A stretch of DNA of 64,000 bases from Panonychus citri (lineage: Eukaryota > Arthropoda > Arachnida > Trombidiformes > Tetranychidae). The translations under genes were made by a program, and so were the position numbers. Below, one piece after another: positions 54,570-64,000 of this stretch. Under the pieces are notes generated by a model. The model saw only the letters and a list, made by a program, of their open reading frames with translations, ran no database searches and was not told the DNA's origin. The stretch lies in NCBI RefSeq assembly GCF_014898815.1, contig NW_026515541.1:1674001-1738000 (forward strand), given 5' to 3'. Position 1 is the stretch's first letter. Each line of letters starts with the position of its first letter.

Positions 54570-55189
54570 ATGCTGATTGAGGGGAAAAGTTTTTCTCTAA
54601 TGTGTTTCATTTTCACCATTGAATTGGTCCATTCTTTAAAGTTTATTCAATTCGAGGTTCCTAAAAGTGCCCCCGAGGGATCGGATGTACAATTAATCTG
54701 TAGTTATGACCTTGAAGGTTATCCACTTTATCAGCTTAAATGGTATTATAATGGTTCTGAGTTTTTCCGCCACGAACCCAAGGTGAAAGAAGAACCTTTT
54801 CTTTACCTTAAAGTAAATGGAATCAAAATAAATGTAAGTCGATTAGATTTAATGTTCTAAATGTAATAGAAAAGAATAGAAAATTTCCCTCCAAAAAATT
54901 CGTACAACGAAATCGATCGTTTCATTTATCTTTTGATACTTTTTTCCCCCACGGTTTATTCATTAAATCTTCAACCACTTTGCTCTCTCACTCTCTGTGT
55001 GTGTATTGTGACAATTAACTGACCATTGTGACCACTAAACTGTGATTAAAATCCAGAAAAAACGATCCAATTCAACCCATTTAATATTATCCGATGTGTC
55101 CAAATCAGTTGAAGGTCCATTTGCCTGTGAAGTTTCAACCGATTCATTATTTCAAACCAAATACCTTGAGGCAAATTTAACAATTTCTG
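54570..55189 (+). CDS. Beaten path (Beat)-family immunoglobulin protein, first two exons (3'-partial)
   Basis: Beat proteins are secreted or membrane-tethered immunoglobulin-superfamily molecules that bind Side-family partners in arthropod axon guidance and synapse matching. Two exons join in phase 0: 54570-54833 and 55057-55189. A signal peptide lies at about residues 1-22 (MCFIFTIELVHS), followed directly by the first V-type Ig domain. It has the family's opening LKFIQFEVPKSAPEGSDV, the core cysteines in LICSYD and FACEVS, and the tryptophan in LKWYYNG followed by EFFRHEPK, close to the Beat WYR-x-EFYRY pattern. The second exon ends in phase 1 at a GTAAGT donor after NLTIS. No second Ig exon is recognisable before the window ends, so the next intron is probably over 8.8 kb. 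The family call is good; the paralogue cannot be assigned. Confidence 0.85.
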
Positions 55190-56051
55190 GTAAGTCAATT
55201 AACTTAATTAACTTAATTAGCAATTTTCCAATGCTAATACCCAGATATTTAGATGGATAATATAATAGAAAAGAGATGAATTCTGTCAGATAAATCATCA
55301 TTAACAGGAATCAATTATTATTACTTTTGGCAATTACAAATTAGACTAATAACTATTGATAATCTGTTGAACAATTAACAGTTAAAAAGAGTCGAAAAGT
55401 TAATTGTTAACAATATAATCATCATATTATAAGTTTCTACTGTATTTATATTGAGTTTCCTTCCGTCTCAAACTATTGTCATCCCTTTTGTATCATCATC
55501 ATCTAATTTAATCTGATTGTCAAGGAACAATTTAAGTTCTGATCTCAATTATCACTCTCATTGATCATTCCCAATTTACCATTAAATTGATAATATTCAA
55601 TTCCCTTAGTTTACTTTGTTTTAATAGGTTTTATTGTTGTCTTGTTATTATTCATTAATTCATTGTAATACTAGTTAATAACAGTGGTCAAGTTAATTTT
55701 CACCAATAGAGTAATAGTATAATAGATTGACCAGTGTCCATCTCAATCAATCTGAGAAAGAAAGAGAAAAGCCAAGAGAGAGAGAGAGAGAGAGAAGGTC
55801 AAGAAAAGGAAACAACAAGATAAATTAACGGTCTCTTAATTGAGGAAAATGGAAATTGTAATGATTAACTGAGAGAATTAAATTAAATCCAGTTGAAATT
55901 AACTAGATCTTTGTTTTCATCATCTTTTGTCTTGCTCTCTTCTATTTGTCTTCTTGTCTATTTCTTCAATTAAGATTCATTTGACTTTTGGGAAGATGAT
56001 GATGACGATAAACAAAGGGATGAGGATGAGGATGAGCAAGATAAAAAGTTT

Positions 56052-56054
<3 letters not shown>

Positions 56055-56085
<31 letters not shown>
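56055..56085. repeat. (TC)n microsatellite
   Basis: About 31 bp of TC repeats. It lies about 260 bp downstream of a GA tract near 55776-55794. Confidence 0.92.
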
Positions 56086-56088
<3 letters not shown>

Positions 56089-57199
56089 CATCAACTGTCA
56101 TTACAAAGAGACCATCTTCCTCTTTCATACCCTATCATCTTGTGTCTTGTAATGATAATGACTTGAGATATCTTATTCTTATCTTCATCAGCATCCTTTC
56201 AATTTGCAGTTTTATCTTCATCATCATCAATAGTATCATCATCATCCCTTATCATTATCAATGCCTAAACCTTAATTGGGACTTATCACACTCTTTTATC
56301 ACTATGATGATGGGGAGATGACATAGATTCTGTTGTTATCTCAATGTTAGTTTAATCTCAACTTTTCACTTCCGTTTCCATGTGATGGAGATGCTAATCA
56401 TCATCTCACCATCCTTACAAACTCAAGCTTTCAAAAAAAAGCGTTAATAAAGTTGATGATTAACATTATAATCTAAATCCAGTTTATTGGTTCAACTCTT
56501 TCAAGCCAACTAATTGTAGTAATTATTTGATTGTCAACAGTGTCTGTTAATCAAGTAATCAGTAAGTCAAGTCTAATTCCTGGAATTGGCTGAGTGACAT
56601 GAAGTTTTATAAACAATTCAAATGAGTATTTGTGAAAAATTTTTTGCTGTTGATGTGATTGAGATTATCATTCAGTTGATGAGCTCAATCAGAATCCAGG
56701 AAGCAATTGAATCAATTGTTTCAACAAGATAAGATCAATTCTGAGTGAAAATCACAAACAACAATTTGATTAACAACATGATCACACGAAACCCTTTTAA
56801 ATATAATCCATTTCTATTCAGTTTCTTTATCTTCTCATTTAATCTATCATTATTATTCTTGCTCATGGTGATTCTTTCCATTCATTCAACTCTTTCTCTC
56901 TCTCTACCTCTTTCTATGTGTTTTGGTTACCTAATCTGATCCAGAACTGATTCCTCGCCACTTCCTACATTGTATTTATCCCCATTGTTATTGCGAATGC
57001 AAATCAATAATAACATTTAATTCCTCTAGAGGATTAGTGTTCAATGGATCAGAAATACTGTCAATGAATGTTATTATCGTTGAATAGATTGTGTTATTTT
57101 GTGGTTTACTATTTCTAGATTTATGCTTTTGATGGATTAAGATGAGAAAAATAGAAAGAGAGAGTTCAGATTGATTATCATCTTAAATCATGTTAACTC

Positions 57200-57203
<4 letters not shown>

Positions 57204-57231
<28 letters not shown>
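57204..57231. repeat. (GA)n microsatellite
   Basis: Fourteen GA units; complementary to the CT tract beginning at 57495. Confidence 0.93.
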
Positions 57232-57238
<7 letters not shown>

Positions 57239-57491
57239 AGAATGGATTAATCTAAAAGATGATCCTTCCATGAAATGGATTAATTCATTTCAATATCTCA
57301 CAATTTGTCTAAATGGATAAAAGTTTATTTGGTCAGACAGTTTATTCCGGAAATAAGTGACCAGTTATTCCGATAATGATGGTCAAAAGTTAGTGTTGAT
57401 AAAAAGAGATGAGAATGAAAAATGATGCTCTCGGACATTACATGAAGAGATGGTGATGATAAGATGAACAAATGAAATGTCATCAGATAGT

Positions 57492-57494
<3 letters not shown>

Positions 57495-57531
<37 letters not shown>
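57495..57531. repeat. (CT)n microsatellite
   Basis: About 37 bp of CT repeats, the inverted partner of the GA tract 263 bp upstream. Confidence 0.93.
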
Positions 57532-57535
<4 letters not shown>

Positions 57536-58928
57536 TTCGAGAGTATCTGCCCTGGAATGAGAGAGTTGATGATTGTTCATTTCAATGAAGAAGATGATAA
57601 CTTGCTAATGACATCCTTTTCTATGGGTTACAAAGAGTTAGTACTTAAGGGTAGTTTTCAATATCCATATTACTGAATACACTCCATTAGGCTTCAATTG
57701 CCATGGAAAATCTGGAACTTATTCAGCTGAAAAAGATGAGAAAAGATGTAGAAAGTGAATTGGAGTAAATTACAGAGAGATATATCTAAGATGAGCAATT
57801 GATATTAATCCAAAATATATATGAATCAGTTTCATTCATTTTCCATGAGGAATTGAATTTACCAGAATAACACAAAATTCAATGTTTATCATGTTTCTTT
57901 CAGAATTCATTATCTAAATTCTGAAAGATTTTTATCTTATCATTATCATGAAAATAAACTGACTTTGTACCTCTGTATATTTATGTTCAATTCATGATAA
58001 TAATTTACAAGGAAATCGGTGAAAACACTGAGATAATTATTAACATAAATCATGTAATAATAATCTCAACAATGTTGATTAATCTAATCCAATTATGATT
58101 ACCATTTTTTGATATAAACCATAAACTCAGTTATCATTCATGATAATATTGTACTCATATTGTATTGTTATGATAGTAATATAATCCTCATGAAAAAGGT
58201 TAGTTGATTTTACTCTTGACCAATGGTCATAATAATGATATTCAATTCTCATTATATCACCTTCATTATCATCATCATCATCATTGTACTTTAACATTTG
58301 AGAGCCTCGAAAGATAATTAATCACTAATCGGAAGTAGTAAAAGATAATTGATATCAGAGTTGAAGATAAAATTCTGAGGTCCGAAAATGTTATCCCAAG
58401 AATTGAACAATTACCCTGATGATGCTAATTATCTGATATAATTGAATGATTCATCTTTATTAATCTTGTAGTATGTTGATTAATTGAATGTCCCAAAAAA
58501 ATTCACCATGAAATCAGGTGAGGGAAGGATTAAAAGTAAGGATAATCTTAATTAGTGAATTGTGTTGATATATATATAAATTGTTGGTAATTAAAGAACA
58601 ACAAAATCAACAAGAGAATCAAGTTGATGATTGCTAATAGTGAAACGATTATAAAAGTTAATTAGATTTCCACTATTCTTGCAAATCTACCCACCGCTCC
58701 ACCCATTTCCCACCACCCACTTTTTACACTTTCTTTTGCTGACTCTTAACTCTTTTCTTAACTTGATTGTAATTAATTTTCACTCTCTTACCTTTTCCAC
58801 CACAGAGCTCAGTTTTCATTAGATGATTTTTCACTCTCCTCTCATGAGCCACCTTCCCACTTGACTGAACTTTTTCATGATAATGTTATTGTTTGTTGAC
58901 CAATTTGATTGAACATTTTTTTCAACAA

Positions 58929-58954
<26 letters not shown>
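58929..58954. repeat. (TC)n microsatellite
   Basis: Thirteen TC units in the probable Beat-like intron. Confidence 0.92.
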
Positions 58955-58959
<5 letters not shown>

Positions 58960-61900
58960 ATCAACGTGCTCAACATTTTAATTAACTTTCATTGGTTGAT
59001 TATTAAACAACAATCAACCAAGCGACAATATTAATGCATGTTAATCTGTCTTCTAATTGAAATAATTTACTCAAACTTTGACAGATGAGAAACTTTTTTC
59101 TTCAATTCTGGAATCATGATCGTCAGAATTTTCTGATTTTTATGGAATTTATTTCCTCTCTATCTCTCCCTGTATTTTTCTGCTCTCATCTCATGTTCAG
59201 AATTTATTTACTCTCTCTCTCTCTCTCTTTTGATGTTCTTGTTTAGAGTTACATGATGATTCTGTTTGGTAATATAAGATAATCATATACTTCTAGTTAG
59301 ATTATTAAAAAAATTAGAAATGAAATTTGATTACATGGTGAAATTAGATAGATGATTTATAACATAATGAACTTTTTTTTCCAATTCATTTTGTCAATCA
59401 TGATATTCCAATTCTGATTCTCATTGTTAATCTGCTCATCTAACAGTCGATACAGAAAAAAAGTTGATATTTACAGAATCATTAATGGAACTGAATTTTT
59501 TTCCATGTTATCATGAAAGTGGACTTTTGAAAGTTTTGTAAGGAAATAGTTGATAATATATTTTAGTGGAAATTTGTATCTTTCTCCATGAAATTGTTTG
59601 CTTATTTAATAGAAATTGAATATTATGTTACTGGGTAAGGAATATCTTCCCTCATCCACTCCAATGATAAATCAACTTCATCCATCTATGGATTTATCAT
59701 CATTCTGATATTATTATTACTCCAATAAAAAAAGGAACATTTTTTTTGTCTATTTTCTTGTTAGTTCATTGATTCAATTTCATGAAAATGTCCCTCATCG
59801 ATAATATTATCACTAAGATGATGAAAATGAGAATATTGTTGACAATAAATTCACAATAGCTTATTGTTGGATATCAATATATCATCATAATCATCATGTT
59901 TATCATCATCTTCCCCATGAAAATCAATGATAACTTTATGAGAGGATTTTCAGTTAGTTTCATATTGCATTTTTGTTGAGAAAATTTTTCAATTTCTTCC
60001 GTCTACATGAAAACTGTTTCCATGAACTTTATGCATATTCAGGGTAAAAGTGAAAATGGCTCATGTTAAATTGAAGGTGGATGATGATGATGATGATGAT
60101 TCTGTAGGAGTTTAAGTGAGTGAGCAATTTCATTATCATTCAATTTCCATGCCAATATCATTTCCTCTGAATTCTTAGCATATTTTCATCTGAATAATCT
60201 GAGTAACTATTTTTTTCTTGTAATAATAATAAGGTAAAAGTTAAAAGGCTCAATTATATTTTCCCTTTACAACATAATCAACACACAAATTATCCAAACC
60301 CACAGCAACAATTAAGTTTATCATTTAATAGATTGAATTTTCGAAACAAATTTTCATCAAAATTTAAAACAACAACACAACTACAGTGCTACAGAACAAG
60401 ATTACAAGCTAATCCTAATCTCACCCAATGATGTATAAGATTAATGGATAATCTAAATTGTTCAAAACTCAAATTTTACTTTAAAAAAAGCTCGAAGTTC
60501 CAAAATCTCATGAACACTTTTCCACCTCGACCCTTAACTTTAGATTATATAAGTATTATAATATAAAGACATTTATAATATCAATATGATATTATTACGC
60601 AAGGAATGGGGTGGATTATATATGAGATGAATAGTATTGCCCCTGAGGTGACATTTTGTTTTTTCTTTCTCATCTAAATGTTAATCTTGATGAAGAATCA
60701 TTGAGAGAAAAAATTTCAAGAGAAACTCATTGAAAGGTAACATTAATCATCGGAAAAGGAAACTAATGTGTATACCAATCAAAATTAATTGTCAACCCTG
60801 GTTCTCAAGCGTATTAATAACTTATGTTCACTTCCATGTTATATTATTATTACCATTGCAATTGAAGATGAAGATGAAGATGAAAATGATAAGAGGGAGA
60901 GAGAGAGAAATAAAAAACAACAGTAAAAGGCAAAAGATGAGGATAAAAATGATGCTGATGATAGTTTAAGATCATTTATTTATTACATAGGAAAAAGCAT
61001 GTAACCAACACAGAGAGATAATGTAATAATAGCTAATATAATATCATCTCATGATGAGAAATATGCTTTTTCAAAGGGTTTCCTTTTTTATCTTCCTCAT
61101 CATCAGGCTCATGGATTTGAACCACTTCATGATAATGATGATGATTATGATCACTGTTTGTCTTTGTCTCTCATATTTATCTTCATAATAAGCAATTGAT
61201 ATCAGTTGCAAGTTTATCATCTTCATCTTCATTGTTTCAAGTTAAATGAAAATTAAGATATCGTCATGATGATAATGATGAAACTGAATTATAGTGTTGA
61301 AGGTATATCATCATCATCATCATTTTATGGTTAAGATGATGTAATTTTTTTCTTCTTTCTCAATCAAGTAACTCATCCCATTCATAATTGTCTTACCTCC
61401 TCCTCTTCATCTTCATCTTCATCTTCATCCAACTTTTCATTATTTCTCATTGTTTCTCACTTTAACCGCCTCCTTCTTTGAGTATCTTCTTCTTAATATT
61501 GTCATCATCTCTTTCATCATCTTCATCTTTACACTCTGACAAAAAATTCACTCCCATCTTCATCATTTTCTCTCTTTTTATCTTCATCTTTCATTTGAGA
61601 TGATAATTCTTCAACTTGAATTTCCCATCGATCAGCTGAGAATAAGAAATACAAAGAAGGAGAAAAAAAAACTTTCCAAACTTTCTCTTTATCTGTTTCA
61701 AATGAGATTGGAGAAAATTGTTCTTCCCCTTTTCTTCATGGAGCTAATTAAATGAATTATTAGCTTTCTCTTTCACTTTTAGCACGCCCTCAATTTCCTA
61801 TTGTCACTTATTGTCATCATCTTCATGTAATAATAAGAGGAAGAGCCAGAAGTACATAAGAAGAAGCAAAAAATTCTGATGAACCATTAATGTTATCGCA

Positions 61901-64000
61901 ACTTTGTTATATCAAATTTCATTCTTCTGGCTCATATCATGATTACGATAATTCTTGAGGGTATAAGGTGTAAATCAAAATGGAAACTCAAAGAGAGAGA
62001 GAAAAAAATACAATTTTGTTTTTCGTTCTCTCTTTTTCCCTCCCTGTGAATGAATTATTATTATTCCAAAGACTGTACATGTTGATACATTTTCTAGCGT
62101 GACTTGATCATCATAATGTTATTATCGTATAACTTTGTCTTAGATTTTTCATTTGATAGTGAAAATACTTGAATGTATCATGAGAATGAATTGGTTTACA
62201 TGATGAGGATGAGAGAATCTTTTTATCATGTATGAATATTATTGAAATAAGAATGAAAATTTTATTGAGCTGTTAAAGTTTCTTCAGGGTAGTAGATATT
62301 ATTTCATGATGATGGAGTATCTGGAAACGAAATGATTGACAGAAAATATTGTTATTATGTTTTCATTTTAATAGAAATTGTTTCTACTATTATGTTGATT
62401 TATTTTCAGGTGAAATTCATTCAGTATTTCCTGATTTTACCCTTGAGGAAATGTGATTATGATTAAAAGAGAGGAAGTAAAAGATTACGACGGAAACGGA
62501 AATTGTATTACTTAACTTGTTCAATGGTTGAGATAAAATTGTTCAGTCAACTGTTGAAATTGTTGTTGAATTTGATAGTAAAAAAGGTGAGATTCACCTT
62601 GAGTGGGATAGATTTTGTCACTTTGCTTCATTTCATCATGAACATCAGCTGATTATTGGCTGGTCATCAAGAGGGTGGTACAAATAGACGCTCAAAATGG
62701 ATGGATGGATGACCATTATGAGTGAATTGATGATGGGTTGATGGTGGGAGGTGGATGTTCATTGTTCGTGATCAGTCTCCATGGAGAGAAAAGTGGAACC
62801 TCGATTTTCATGAGGTCGATACAAAAGAAGGAGAGAGAAAAAAATGGACAATAAAAGTGTTGGTCATTTGGAATCGAATAAATTTCCGGTTCCAAAGTGA
62901 ACCATCTATTCAGCTTTAACAAGAAATTCATCTTTACCTCTCTGGAAGTGGGTATTTGATAGGTAGTGGGTGGTAGTTCTCATGAGACTAATAAGCTCAT
63001 CAATTGTGAGAGTTGATTCGAAATAATAACAAAAAAATATCATAAAAGAGAAACCGAAAAAAAAGAAGTCATCATGATGTTGATCATGATGCCATGGAAT
63101 CAGCTGAATGATTAATTCAATGTCCATTCAATTATCCAATTTATGAGTTAAATAAAATTACAGTTCGTATCCATATCTAGAATTGAGAGAGTCTAATGTT
63201 TCAAAATGACCCCCGATTGTCCGATATTCAATTACTCATCAGTTTCGTGATTCATGAAACTAAATCATGAAGAAAACAAAAAGTTTCCATCGGAGAACTG
63301 ATTAACAATAACATGAGATGTTTCAATTGTCACTCTTGAGAGAGAAAAGGAAAGAGTGAGAGAGAATACTGGTTCAAGTGAAAGGTCACTTGATGATGAC
63401 CATGAGACCTCTTAACATGATGGAATAAGATGAAAATCAGATGAGAATCACTTGTTGACTGTTTATATGTTTCATATGAGAAATTTTGTTTTCTTCATTT
63501 TCTTTAGTCTTTCTCTGCAACTGACCATTGATCTTGACCATTAAATTGAATCTTTTGTTATTATTTCTACTATCGAATGCTAAACTTACACCTTATCAAC
63601 ATCATTAACTTTTCATGGCAAAAGGAATTTGTCTCCTCCATTCCCACTCATTCACCCACCGAATTAATAACTAAAATTCCAGTTCTAATAGAGAAAAAAA
63701 AAGATTCCAAAGCTCAGAGTTATCTCTTTTCGTTTCTTACAACATTTCAGGTTATTGAGCAGTTGAACTTCAGGGTAACTTGTTGAAATGAACAATTTTC
63801 TCATTCTCTCTACTGAATCACAGCAAGATATAAATTCTAACAAATAGATTTCCCTTCATGAGCCAAACGATAATTTGTATTCATTACGATTCAATCTATT
63901 GAATAATATTAGTCGACTAACATCAAATATCATTCATTCATCAACCTCTCACCCTGTACCTTAGGTTCAAGATCATCGGGTTCCCAGAAGTTTGGATTCA

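Larger units (their letters stand above)
55190..64000. other. Probable long intron of the Beat-like gene; no exon identified
   Basis: The donor at 55190 is strong but no downstream exon with Ig-like coding potential is visible. The DNA is full of CATGAT, GATGAT and CT/GA words and has fewer CAATTAA words than the left half. Microsatellites lie at 56055, 57204, 57495, 58929 and about 60079. A pyrimidine tract with TTAG near 63950-63963 could be an acceptor, but the bases after it match nothing I know in any frame. Confidence 0.55.

Noticed and set aside
63577..64000. Possible second-Ig exon of the Beat-like gene near the window end
   Set aside because: None of the frames shows the cysteine, tryptophan or spacing of an Ig domain. 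The pyrimidine tract and TTAG at 63950-63963 may be an acceptor, but only 37 bases follow.
1..64000. CRISPR array, operon, prophage or other prokaryotic system
   Set aside because: All recognisable genes are spliced animal genes; simple repeats are microsatellites without spacer structure.
1..64000. tRNA, rRNA or transposon-encoded proteins
   Set aside because: I saw no tRNA-like box A/box B pair, no rRNA segment, and no reverse transcriptase, integrase or transposase motif in any long frame.

Overview
This is nuclear DNA from a eukaryote, almost certainly an arthropod. It is AT-rich (roughly 30% GC by eye) and its genes are split by GT-AG introns ranging from about 80 bp to several kb. It is full of GA/CT and ATC/GAT microsatellites, and I see no bacterial operons, transposon ORFs, rRNA or tRNA. 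A Beat-family immunoglobulin gene and a PAN-ZP apical matrix gene point to an arthropod. An acariform mite is my tentative guess and is not demonstrated.

Seven protein-coding genes can be rebuilt exon by exon with matching splice phases. From left to right: (1) a DNAJB12/14-type ER J-protein on the minus strand, whose 3' end lies outside the window; (2) an NPDC1/CAB-1 homologue on the plus strand (3312-7353); (3) a large PAN-ZP transmembrane protein on the minus strand (13869-30213, with 5' exon(s) not found); (4) the RIOK1 atypical kinase on the plus strand (42023-43521); (5) a stomatin/band-7 protein on the plus strand (44849-46253); (6) a four-EF-hand neuronal calcium sensor-like protein on the minus strand (46908-51929); and (7) the first two exons of a Beat-family cell-surface protein on the plus strand (from 54570, running out of the window).

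RIOK1, the stomatin and the calcium sensor form a denser central block. The flanks, 7.4-13.8 kb, 30-42 kb and 55-64 kb, are intron or intergenic DNA with no exon I can defend. The genes do not form a pathway: they mix housekeeping roles (RIOK1, J-protein) with neural or epidermal membrane and matrix roles.

The points most worth checking are as follows. Two conserved genes each need exactly one missing base to restore their family's C-terminus, which suggests residual one-base errors in the assembly or real null alleles. Two CTCF-core-like motifs share an identical 12-mer and a third weaker match faces them across the PAN-ZP gene. A 10-mer (AAAAAGTTCT) recurs on both strands, often near GA tracts and sometimes as perfect hairpin arms. 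GA and CT tracts recur as inverted pairs about 180-270 bp apart. I did not find a convincing new biological system; the repeat and hairpin family is the least explained signal.
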